Origin: Desulfopila sp. IMCC35008
Lineage (GTDB): Bacteria; Desulfobacterota; Desulfobulbia; Desulfobulbales; Desulfocapsaceae
Assembly: GCF_010646885.2 (NCBI RefSeq)
Contig: NZ_CP050700.1
Span: forward strand, 1,886,501-1,950,500
Reading direction: 5' to 3'
Length of the DNA: 64,000 nucleotides
Shown: positions 8,475 to 15,790 of the stretch, one piece after another
Layout of the letters: each line of letters starts with the position of its first letter
Numbering within the stretch: position 1 is the stretch's first letter
Translations under genes and position numbers: made by a program
Notes under the pieces: model-generated
What the model saw: only the letters and a program-made list of their open reading frames with translations
Told to the model about the DNA's origin: nothing
The model's database searches: none

Positions 8475-9538
8475 ACTGCACCATTTTCTTTTGCTGACTG
8501 CACAAATTCATCAAAATGATATTCTGTGAGGATTTCATTTTTTTCATAGTATGAACGATACCACTCGACACTTTTTACAATAGCCTCTGTGCCTTCCCAT
8601 ATTGGTTGCCACTGCAAATAATCTTCTGCCTTTTTGCATGAGAGTTTGAGAAGGGTGGCTTCGTGATACGTGTTTTTTTCAGTAGAGTACTTAACTTTTT
8701 GCCAACAATCATGAGCAGTGGCTATTAATTCTTCAACAGTAAAATGTCCTTCTTCAGTTGGGCCAAAATTCCAGGCAGTTGCCGATGTTTCATCACCTAA
8801 ATATAGCCTCTCTCCAACTAGAAGATACCCCGATAGCGGTTCAAGGACATGTTGCCAGGGTCGAACTGCGTTGGGTGAACGAATAACCAAGGTTTTACTT
8901 TGTGATGCTGATTTCATAAGGTCTGGAAGAAGCCTATCTGCTCCCCAATCACCACCACCAATTACATTTCCTGCACGCACAGTAGAAAGAAGCACACCTT
9001 GGTTATTTAGGAATGATGATCGATAGCTTTGGGCAACAATCTCTACTGCCCCCTTAGATGCGCTGTATGGATCGTGGCCACCAAGAGGATCATCTTCCTT
9101 AAATGGCTCACCTGTTTCCGTATTGTGGTAGCACTTGTCACTTGTTGCAACAATAATTGTTTTTACAGAATCACATTCTCTCACAGCCTCCAGCAAAGAT
9201 GCTGTACCCATGATATTTGTTTGAAATGTTTCATATGGGTTTTGGTAGGATTTTCGAACAAGTGATTGAGCAGCTAAATGAAATATTGTATCAGGTTTTA
9301 CTTTCTTTACCACTCTACATGTTTCATGAATATCACTAAGGTTACAGGTATATTTTGGGTAATCCAGATCAAGCAAGTTAGAATGGTACAAGGTTGACGG
9401 AGGCTTAAGGGAAAGCCCAAAAACCTCTGCACCTAACCTTTGTAACCAAAAGACCAACCAGCTCCCTTTAAAACCGGTATCTCCAGTAATTAATATTCTT
9501 TTCCCCTTGTAGGTGTTAGAAAACATAGAGCTTACCAT
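8462..9538 (-). CDS. rfbG: CDP-glucose 4,6-dehydratase
   Basis: About 359 residues of the extended SDR fold. GKRILITGDTGFKGSWL is the characteristic RfbG N-terminal NAD motif; TSDKCYHN carries the catalytic Ser/Thr region and YSASK the catalytic Tyr-Lys; RAGNVIGGGDW and RPWQHVLEPLSGY are signature blocks of this dehydratase. It converts CDP-glucose to CDP-4-keto-6-deoxyglucose. Start is uncertain: ATG 9538 overlaps the rfbF stop (ATGGTAA), a TTG at 9547 is possible, and ATG 9526 would match the usual family length best. Confidence 0.95.
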   Translation of the reverse strand: MVSSMFSNTYKGKRILITGDTGFKGSWLVFWLQRLGAEVFGLSLKPPSTLYHSNLLDLDYPKYTCNLSDIHETCRVVKKVKPDTIFHLAAQSLVRKSYQNPYETFQTNIMGTASLLEAVRECDSVKTIIVATSDKCYHNTETGEPFKEDDPLGGHDPYSASKGAVEIVAQSYRSSFLNNQGVLLSTVRAGNVIGGGDWGADRLLPDLMKSASQSKTLVIRSPNAVRPWQHVLEPLSGYLLVGERLYLGDETSATAWNFGPTEEGHFTVEELIATAHDCWQKVKYSTEKNTYHEATLLKLSCKKAEDYLQWQPIWEGTEAIVKSVEWYRSYYEKNEILTEYHFDEFVQSAKENGAVWVN

Positions 9539-10308
9539 ATCTTCCAAGGTGCTACTCCGTTAACCCACATCTTAGTCAGCTCATTCTTATCCCTCAAATT
9601 ATCCATTGGCTTCCAGAATCCTTCATGTTTATAAGCATTCAAATTACCAGAAGATGCCAATTGAGTAAGAGGTTCTTCCTCAAAACTTACGGTTTCATCA
9701 TGATCCCCTATATAATTAAAAACCTCTGGCTCTAGAACAAAAAAACCGCCATTTACCCAAGTACCACCCTCTGCAGGCTTTTCGACAAAACTTTTAACTT
9801 TATTATCCTTTGATATATCTAAAACTCCAAAACGACCTACAGGCTGCACTGAGGTTAAAGTGGCTATTGCAGAAGATTTGTTATGAAAATCTACAAGAGC
9901 CGATATGTTAACATCGGCTACACCATCACCATAAGTTAGAAAAAACGGTTCATCTTCTAAATGGCGTTGCGCTTTTTTCAGCCTGCCTCCAGTCATGGTA
10001 TCCTGCCCTGTATAAAGCATTGTAACCCTCCATGGTTCCGTGTGAGTCTTATGCAAAGAGACAGTATTGTTCGTCATGTCAACGGTAATATCAGAATATC
10101 TATTATAGTAGTTCACAAAATAATCTTTAATTACATGTGACTTATAACCAGTTAAAACCACAAATTCGTTATAGCCATAAAATGAATATATTTTCATAAT
10201 ATGCCAAAGAATCGGTTTGCCACCTATTTCCACCATTGGTTTTGGGATAACACCAGTTTCCTCGCTAAGTCTAGTACCATAACCTCCAGCAAGAATAACA
10301 ACCTTCAT
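9532..10308 (-). CDS. rfbF: Glucose-1-phosphate cytidylyltransferase
   Basis: 258 residues, beginning MKVVILAGGYGTRLSEETG, the nucleotidyltransferase signature, followed by PKPMVEIGGKPILWHIMK. Blocks such as TYGDGVADV and WVNGGFFVLEPEV fit RfbF, which makes CDP-glucose from CTP and glucose-1-phosphate and commits carbon to the 3,6-dideoxyhexose route. GGAG lies seven bases before the ATG. It is the first gene of the operon and has a plausible sigma70 promoter about 40 bases upstream. Confidence 0.95.
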   Translation of the reverse strand: MKVVILAGGYGTRLSEETGVIPKPMVEIGGKPILWHIMKIYSFYGYNEFVVLTGYKSHVIKDYFVNYYNRYSDITVDMTNNTVSLHKTHTEPWRVTMLYTGQDTMTGGRLKKAQRHLEDEPFFLTYGDGVADVNISALVDFHNKSSAIATLTSVQPVGRFGVLDISKDNKVKSFVEKPAEGGTWVNGGFFVLEPEVFNYIGDHDETVSFEEEPLTQLASSGNLNAYKHEGFWKPMDNLRDKNELTKMWVNGVAPWKIW

Positions 10309-11210
10309 GGCAGCTCCGTCAGTTTGTGATTTAGTTAATTAACACACCTATTTTACCTATTAGTACGACTTAAACAAGTGGCATATGGATAGTTGTGTCG
10401 AAATTTCAGTGAAACAGACTTTTTCAGCTTCACCTGAAAGATCGGTCTCGACAAGGGGTTTCTCTATTTATTAATCCGGCGGGCATTTAGATTCAAACTT
10501 TACTTGCCAAAGCATTGAAAATCCGTGATCTCCTTCACGTAGTAAGTGCTCAAAATGTCCACCGTGTTATTAACGTAAAGGTGGAACTATTTGCGCCGAG
10601 CCTCTCTGAAATCGAGGGTTTTAGGATGGACACAAACTGGATGATTCACCTCATCTAGCGCATAAGCTAGAGAGGAGGGGGGATCAAAGATCAGAGACTT
10701 TCCTGAAAAGCATCAAGAAAGGCGAACCGCTGAGGTGCGCTTTGTTTACTGAAATTACAGTTTATTTTAACATTTTTCATCAAGTTGGATGAGTTCCCCT
10801 TGTTCAACATGTGATAAAAAGATTTTTAATGAAAACCTAACGCATAGCTTGGTTTTAAATTGGTAGAGGCATCACCATGGTTTTAAATTGTTCCATTAAA
10901 ATGGGAATGGTTGTCCTTATACTATTCTTAAAGTAATGAGTAGAGCAGGATTAATTTTAGAGGATGATGTATTAAAGTGTACAGGTTTCGAGGTTCACGA
11001 TAACGAACTAAAACATCTCTTGATGGAGAAAAATATACTTAGTGATACCATTATAACTATTTGCAGGCTTGAATAGGGGATATAGAAATGGAAATAATAT
11101 GAACTGAGTCAAATTTATTGAGATTTTATTATCTTTATTGGTCGTAAAGTTTAGTATATAGGTACTTATTTCTATGCTTTAATGATAAAATGAAAAATAG
11201 TTGTCTTTTT
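10309..11210. other. 902-bp gene-poor gap between sugar and flagellar clusters
   Basis: No convincing gene. It holds the rfbF promoter at its left end. A 12-base direct repeat, GGTTTTAAATTG, occurs at 10851-10862 and 10879-10890, followed by an imperfect hairpin (TTCCATT/AATGGGAA). A small hairpin CTAGC-GCATAA-GCTAG lies near 10657. A 46-codon plus-strand frame at 10936-11076 has no ribosome binding site and no recognisable product. No tRNA, insertion sequence end or CRISPR repeat is seen. It may be decayed DNA at the junction of two blocks. Confidence 0.6.
10350..10377 (-). promoter_or_regulatory. Candidate sigma70 promoter of the rfbF operon
   Basis: On the minus strand TTGTTT (10377-10372) and TAAAAT (10355-10350) are separated by 16 bases. 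The -10 box ends about 40 bases before the rfbF ATG. This is the best match in the spacer, but the -35 box is imperfect. Confidence 0.45.
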
Positions 11211-11630
11211 TTATCCTTTATTCCTTATTACCCTCCCACTCTGAGGTTTAGTTCCCGAATGATAACCACCAATCTGAGTAACACTCTTTTTCAGGCTGAC
11301 CATCTCCTCTTTGGTAATGTCAATAAGTGATGCCAGCCTGGGAAGCAGATAGTTGTTGATTTCTAAAATCTCCTGCATCATCTCCATTTTTTTCTGTAAG
11401 AGATGGGTGTCGGCAATCAGTGTGTCAGTCTTGTTCTGAAAGTGAGCTTTAAACTCTTTATCGATTTCTTCAGCTTGATTCTGCAGTTCGATTAATTTTT
11501 TATTGTATCTTTCATACTCTTCTGTAGAAAGCGCTATTTTTTCTACAGATTCTTTGAAGTTCTGTACATGTTCAAGCATATTTTGATAGGCTCTGACCGA
11601 TTTTTCCAGAAGTACTTTACTTTCTTGCAT
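11211..11630 (-). CDS. Small coiled-coil protein, FliT-like position
   Basis: 139 residues, almost entirely charged heptad-rich helix (about 1-115), with a short basic tail. It starts six bases after fliS and is the last gene of the flaG-fliD-fliS group, the place where the export chaperone FliT is found in many flagellar operons. FliT proteins are small, helical and poorly conserved, so sequence alone does not settle it. It could equally be an unrelated flagellar accessory protein. No signal peptide or membrane segment. Confidence 0.55.
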   Translation of the reverse strand: MQESKVLLEKSVRAYQNMLEHVQNFKESVEKIALSTEEYERYNKKLIELQNQAEEIDKEFKAHFQNKTDTLIADTHLLQKKMEMMQEILEINNYLLPRLASLIDITKEEMVSLKKSVTQIGGYHSGTKPQSGRVIRNKG

Positions 11631-11636
11631 GACTAA

Positions 11637-12062
11637 TCAGATAGTTGAATTTGCAACATGTGGAACAGTTTCCTGTCCATTCGCTTTTTCCGAATTGTTG
11701 ATTTCAATTGCCTCAATCCAGGTTTGCCTGAGATCTTTAAGGAGTGCAATGACACCCTCGATACGACTCTTTTTGTTCTCGACATTTGCATTGGAGAGTT
11801 CACGTAAAATGTAGCCATACATGGCGTCGAGGTCGGCGGCGATTTCACCCCCGACTTCGTGATCGAGAGAGTTCGCAAATTCAGATATAATTGCCATCGC
11901 CTTGCCTATATATTTACCCTTTGTAGCCATATCATTTTTCTCTATTGCTTCAATGGATTGACTGGCAAATCGGATGGCTCCATCATACAGCATCACCAGA
12001 ATCTGCTCCTGGGAAGCGGTCATTATCTGGTTTTGTTGGTATTGGTTTACGTATCCGTTCAT
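11637..12062 (-). CDS. fliS: Flagellin export chaperone FliS
   Basis: 141 residues. The N-terminus with YQQNQIMTASQEQILVMLYD is the FliS signature: conserved Tyr near the start and the LI/LVMLYDGA helix. FliS binds the C-terminal D0 helix of newly made flagellin and holds it monomeric for export. The start overlaps the fliD stop by four bases (ATGA), so it is translationally coupled. Normal length for the family. Confidence 0.95.
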   Translation of the reverse strand: MNGYVNQYQQNQIMTASQEQILVMLYDGAIRFASQSIEAIEKNDMATKGKYIGKAMAIISEFANSLDHEVGGEIAADLDAMYGYILRELSNANVENKKSRIEGVIALLKDLRQTWIEAIEINNSEKANGQETVPHVANSTI

Positions 12063-13426
12063 TTGTTATAGTTCCATAAAGATTCAAGAGAAGACAATTG
12101 GGTGGATAGAAAACTTGATGTCGAATTCATGGTGGAAACGAGTTGTTCCATAGCGTTGAATTGAGACTTCAGGGTTGCTTCACGCTTCTGCAGACGGGCC
12201 TCGGTCTTTTCAATATTGGCATCGATTCTGGCTATATTATCGTTTATGCTTTTAGTCCTTCCAGCAAGTAAACCGTCTGCAGAGCTCGTCAGGTCTGTAA
12301 GATACTCTTTAAACCGTGAGGCTATCCCATTTTCTTCCTCACCAACTTTGCCGGCTAATAGGTTGATAACACTTTCTTCGTCGTTTTTGATTGCTTTGCT
12401 TAAGTCAGAGCTATTCAGTGATAATTGTCCATCTTTTTGAGTTTCAAGACCAAGCTGAGAGAGAGAGGTATACGTTCCATCTGTGTCGACGAAGGAAGTG
12501 AGCATATCCTGCAAGTGACGTTTTATCGCACTGAGGCCTGAATCGCCGCCGAGAACGCCTGCCGCTGTGTCCCCTAAAGTCGATTGTCCAGATACAAATG
12601 AAATAACCTCATTATAGCTTGTAACAAAAGCATTAACATTTGTTTGAATAGCACTGTTATCTTCACCAATTTTTATGGTGTTGATTTCGCCTTCCTGGGC
12701 TTTGAGCAGGTCGAGGGTTACCCCTGGAATAATATCTTTGATTTCGTTTGTCTGGCTGTAAATGTCAATGCCATCAACACGAACATGAGCCTGCTGAGCA
12801 GGTTGAGACTCATAAATAATTCCCAGCCCGTCCCCCCCTATAAGTGCAGAATCATCGATTTCAATACTACTTCCGACATCGTTGCCGGTAATTGTCAATC
12901 TGAAGGGGTTCGTGTCGGTACCATCATTGATGATCGTTGTGTTCACATATATCTCAGCATCATTAATGGCATTCATGATTCCTTCGAGGGAATTGTTAGT
13001 GTCATCAATTTTTACGACATGATTAACGCCATTCACTGTTACAGTAAGGTCACCTGTACCGAAAGTTTGATCCGTTTTTGAGGTAAATCCGTCTGTATAA
13101 CTTTTTTCACGCTGGGCCAAACCTACAACTTCAACCCTGTAATTGGTATTGGGCAGGGCACCTTCTGATGCTGATGCAGAAAAAAACTCATCAGAGCTCT
13201 GTGTGAGTGTTGTCTGGCTATATTGATCGCGTTCGACCAATGAGTCTACACTACTGAGAAAGGATTTCAGGCGGTTGTCGAATTCCTTATATGCAGTAAG
13301 CTTATTGTTGAGCCAGGTTTTATCGGTTTCCATACTGACTACCGGTGCTCGTTCGATATTCATGAGCTGTTCGATAATCGAGTTGGTATCCATTCCTGAG
13401 GCGAGACCGCCAAAACTAATACTCAT
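12059..13426 (-). CDS. fliD: Flagellar filament cap protein FliD
   Basis: 455 residues. It starts MSISFGGLASGMDTNSII, the typical FliD N-terminus, and ends with a long coiled coil (about 385-450) containing IARIDANIEKTEARLQKRE, which pairs with the N-terminal helix. FliD caps the filament tip and folds incoming flagellin subunits. The middle region (about 90-300) is the variable D2/D3 part. It lies 39 bases after flaG and overlaps fliS. Confidence 0.95.
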   Translation of the reverse strand: MSISFGGLASGMDTNSIIEQLMNIERAPVVSMETDKTWLNNKLTAYKEFDNRLKSFLSSVDSLVERDQYSQTTLTQSSDEFFSASASEGALPNTNYRVEVVGLAQREKSYTDGFTSKTDQTFGTGDLTVTVNGVNHVVKIDDTNNSLEGIMNAINDAEIYVNTTIINDGTDTNPFRLTITGNDVGSSIEIDDSALIGGDGLGIIYESQPAQQAHVRVDGIDIYSQTNEIKDIIPGVTLDLLKAQEGEINTIKIGEDNSAIQTNVNAFVTSYNEVISFVSGQSTLGDTAAGVLGGDSGLSAIKRHLQDMLTSFVDTDGTYTSLSQLGLETQKDGQLSLNSSDLSKAIKNDEESVINLLAGKVGEEENGIASRFKEYLTDLTSSADGLLAGRTKSINDNIARIDANIEKTEARLQKREATLKSQFNAMEQLVSTMNSTSSFLSTQLSSLESLWNYNK

Positions 13427-13465
13427 AACAAACCTCTATTCGCTAGTGTGTCAGTAGAAAGAAGT

Positions 13466-13822
13466 CTAACCGACAGTGTCGACGATGTTACCCTGTAATT
13501 CATTCAGGTGTTTTGTCAGTTCAAGAAGTTCTTCCGGTGGGATCTGCCGAATAACTTCGTTCGTTTCTCTGTCGATAACCTTTACAATTGTTTTATTCTC
13601 GTCGTTATTTTCAAATTGTACAGAATATAAACCATCTTCGGTAATTGACTTGATCTGCTTAAGAAGCTCTTCAGGCTGTATTTCTTTCCCTGCTTCACTC
13701 GCTGAACCCAGATTTTCAGGGGCGGATTCTTTTACGTTACGGGCCTTGTCAACCTTCTCAGCTACAACCGTACTTCGCTGAGTAGACGGCCCGGTGGTTG
13801 GCATTAACGCTTCAACATTCAT
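13466..13822 (-). CDS. flaG: FlaG family flagellar protein
   Basis: 118 residues. The N-terminal half is polar and low in complexity; the C-terminal half (about 60-118) is the FlaG domain with VQFENNDENKTIVKVIDRE and EVIRQIPPEELL. FlaG family members influence filament length and sit beside fliD, as here. It follows flagellin 1 after a strong hairpin, so its expression is probably lower than that of the flagellin, or depends on read-through. Confidence 0.9.
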   Translation of the reverse strand: MNVEALMPTTGPSTQRSTVVAEKVDKARNVKESAPENLGSASEAGKEIQPEELLKQIKSITEDGLYSVQFENNDENKTIVKVIDRETNEVIRQIPPEELLELTKHLNELQGNIVDTVG

Positions 13823-13854
13823 GTGCTACCTCCGTGTAACAGCATAATGAAAGG

Positions 13855-13881
13855 CCCGGAGGCCAAAACTGTGCCTCCGGG
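13855..13881 (-). terminator. Hairpin after flagellin 1
   Basis: Nine-base perfect arms CCCGGAGGC (13855-13863) and GCCTCCGGG (13873-13881) with a nine-base loop. On the minus strand a CCTTTCATT tract follows. It lies between flagellin 1 and flaG and probably terminates most flagellin transcripts. Confidence 0.75.
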
Positions 13882-13903
13882 ATTAAAGGATACTTGAAGT
13901 ATA

Positions 13904-15388
13904 TTATCCAAGCAGTGACAAAGCAAGCTGAGGAGCCTGGTTTGCCTGGGCGAGGATAGATACACCAGCCTGCTGCAGGATGTTCTGCTTGGTCATTGCA
14001 GAAGTTTCCTGGGCGATATCCGCATCGAGGATACGGGATCGGGCAGCACTTATGTTTTCAGAGATATTGCTCAGGTTAGCGATAGTAGACTCAAAACGAT
14101 TCATGACCGCACCAAGGTCGGCACGCTGTGAGTCGAGATAGGCAATAGCGCCATCGATTACCTTAAGAGCGTTACCTGCACCAACTTGTGTGCCGATATC
14201 TATGCTACCGACATCTTCAAGTTCAGATGCTTCTTTATTTGTGGTATCAGCAAGCACGTTTACGCCAGCAACACTCTGTTCCACAGTATAAGAACTGTTT
14301 GAGTGGAAAGTGACTTGGCCCGTTACAATGGCGTTCTTGTTGGTTGACGTTAAATCAGCTGCGGCTGGAACGGCCGTTGTGCCATCCTGATACTTATCTA
14401 AACCGTCAGCGCTAAGAGTTTGTAGTTTAGCATCAGAACCAGAGTAACTATCGATAACGATGTCATCTCCGGTACTGCTTTTCATGATTATTGAACCTTC
14501 ATTATCAAGTCTTGCTGTAATACCTGTTTCACCTGCATTATCATTAATTGCAGCAACAAGTGAGGAAAGTTCATCCTTTTCATCAAGTACGGTGGCTACG
14601 GTAACAGCTTCATCATTTGAACCTTTTAATGTAAAGGAAACCGCTCCTGCACCAGTAAAACCATCAAGTTTGGCGTAGGTAACGGCCTCTGCAGTAACGG
14701 CGGTTTCATCACTTTTGGTGTTTACAGCGGCTGCAATGTCTGCGGCTGAAGCACCTGCTTCAATAGTTACAGATGCAGTAGTTTGGTTGCCTGCAATTGT
14801 AAGTGAACCAGCGCCAACAGCACTCGTTGCCGTCGCACCAACCTGAGCTGCATTAACTTCAGCGTTAACTTGATAGTTACCAATTTCAGTCGATCGAGTA
14901 TTACCTACAGATACCGCGATCGTCTGTCCTTTATTAGCTCCGACTTGAAAAACAGATGAGGTGAAAGAACCATCCAGCAAGTTTTGATTATTAAACTGAG
15001 AAGTTTCAGAAATCCGGTTCAACTCACGTTGAAGTTGTGAAACTTCTTTTTGGAGAGATGCGCGATCTGCAGAAGTGTTAGAATCGTTTGCGGACTGTAC
15101 GGACAATTCACGCATACGCTGCAGGATGTTAGTGCTTTCCTGCATTGCACCTTCAGCAGTCTGTGCAAGTGAAATACCATCATTGGCGTTACGAACTGCC
15201 TGGTTCAGACCGCGGATCTGCGAGGTCATACGATCAGAAATAGACAGTCCGGCTGCATCGTCTTTCGCTGAATTGATCCGAAGACCAGAAGAAAGACGAG
15301 TCATTGATTTGCTAAGGGCGCTCTGCGATTTACCAAGGTTACGCTGAGCATTGAGAGACATTACATTTGTATTAATACTAAGGCCCAT
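13904..15388 (-). CDS. fliC: Flagellin 1 (FliC)
   Basis: 494 residues from ATG 15388, which follows GGAGG; an upstream in-frame start at 15433 is rejected. The N-terminal D0/D1 region (about 1-165) has [19 protein letters not shown] and [17 protein letters not shown]; the C-terminal D1/D0 region ends [18 protein letters not shown], both invariant flagellin blocks. The centre (about 170-400) is the surface-exposed variable domain, rich in Ala, Thr and Ser, that would carry glycans. Expression is probably from a sigma28 promoter about 175 bases upstream, with post-transcriptional control by CsrA at the ribosome binding site. Confidence 0.96.
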   Translation of the reverse strand: MGLSINTNVMSLNAQRNLGKSQSALSKSMTRLSSGLRINSAKDDAAGLSISDRMTSQIRGLNQAVRNANDGISLAQTAEGAMQESTNILQRMRELSVQSANDSNTSADRASLQKEVSQLQRELNRISETSQFNNQNLLDGSFTSSVFQVGANKGQTIAVSVGNTRSTEIGNYQVNAEVNAAQVGATATSAVGAGSLTIAGNQTTASVTIEAGASAADIAAAVNTKSDETAVTAEAVTYAKLDGFTGAGAVSFTLKGSNDEAVTVATVLDEKDELSSLVAAINDNAGETGITARLDNEGSIIMKSSTGDDIVIDSYSGSDAKLQTLSADGLDKYQDGTTAVPAAADLTSTNKNAIVTGQVTFHSNSSYTVEQSVAGVNVLADTTNKEASELEDVGSIDIGTQVGAGNALKVIDGAIAYLDSQRADLGAVMNRFESTIANLSNISENISAARSRILDADIAQETSAMTKQNILQQAGVSILAQANQAPQLALSLLG

Positions 15389-15389
15389 G

Positions 15390-15407
15390 ATATTCCTCCA
15401 TGAATAT
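15390..15407 (-). promoter_or_regulatory. CsrA-type hairpin over the flagellin 1 ribosome binding site
   Basis: On the minus strand ATATTC and GAATAT pair around the loop ATGGAG, leaving GGA in the loop directly before the ATG. The segment UCAUGGAGGA (15403-15394) matches the CsrA consensus (A/U)CANGGANG(U/A) at every defined position. Binding would block the Shine-Dalgarno. Confidence 0.65.
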
Positions 15408-15501
15408 TTATTTGGGTTTAACGTTGCGGGCATCCTTGCCCTTTTGCTACTTTAAATCGTACTTTGTATAACTAACCTACTTGTTTCGCTTGCCGTCGCC
15501 A

Positions 15502-15509
15502 CCTCCTTG
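15502..15509 (-). promoter_or_regulatory. Second CsrA core motif in the flagellin 1 leader
   Basis: Minus-strand CAAGGAGG, followed by T, fits CANGGANG. It lies about 115 bases before the start codon and inside the transcript expected from the sigma28 promoter. Although it resembles a strong Shine-Dalgarno, no start codon follows at a usable distance. Confidence 0.45.
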
Positions 15510-15564
15510 CTGATATTAGTCTTTGCACTGTTATGCTATTTAGTGCATTTATCCTTTGATAATC

Positions 15565-15592
15565 TTATCGGTAGGGAGCATATATTTGTTTA
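15565..15592 (-). promoter_or_regulatory. FliA (sigma28) promoter of flagellin 1
   Basis: Minus strand: TAAA (15592-15589), 16 bases, ACCGATAA (15572-15565), against the FliA consensus TAAA-N15-GCCGATAA. Three other strong boxes in this window use the same 16-base spacer, which supports the call. Confidence 0.8.
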
Positions 15593-15790
15593 GGGGAAAA
15601 GTGAAAAATAATAAATAACACAATGTTGTGTTCCGTAAGATGTTGAAATCATATATCAAATATTTTAATAGATTTATCCTAAATGGAGTGAAGAACTAAT
15701 AGAGTAGGGCTTTGTTGGTATTTCTGGATGTTTTCTGGTTCTGCTGGGAAGGAGTATCGAGTTCTTCCCCTCATTTTTTCTGAGAAAGAT

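Larger units (their letters stand above)
15389..15790. other. Divergent control region between flagellin 1 and the GT41 gene
   Basis: About 400 bases. Besides the sigma28 box and CsrA motifs facing flagellin 1, it contains the inverted repeat AACACAA-TG-TTGTGTT at 15617-15632, which could be an operator or a small hairpin. No confident promoter for the plus-strand gene is visible; the sequence 15640-15700 is AT-rich. An alternative upstream start for that gene (ATG 15728) lies inside this stretch. Confidence 0.5.

Noticed and set aside
8718..9026. 102-codon plus-strand frame opposite rfbG
   Set aside because: It is antisense to a clearly conserved gene and has no independent support.
10936..11076. 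46-codon plus-strand frame in the junction gap
   Set aside because: No ribosome binding site and no recognisable composition; short frames like this occur by chance in AT-rich DNA.
15490..15510. AAGGAGG in the flagellin 1 leader read as a ribosome site for a leader peptide
   Set aside because: No ATG, GTG or TTG lies at a usable distance with an open frame, so I treat it as a CsrA motif.
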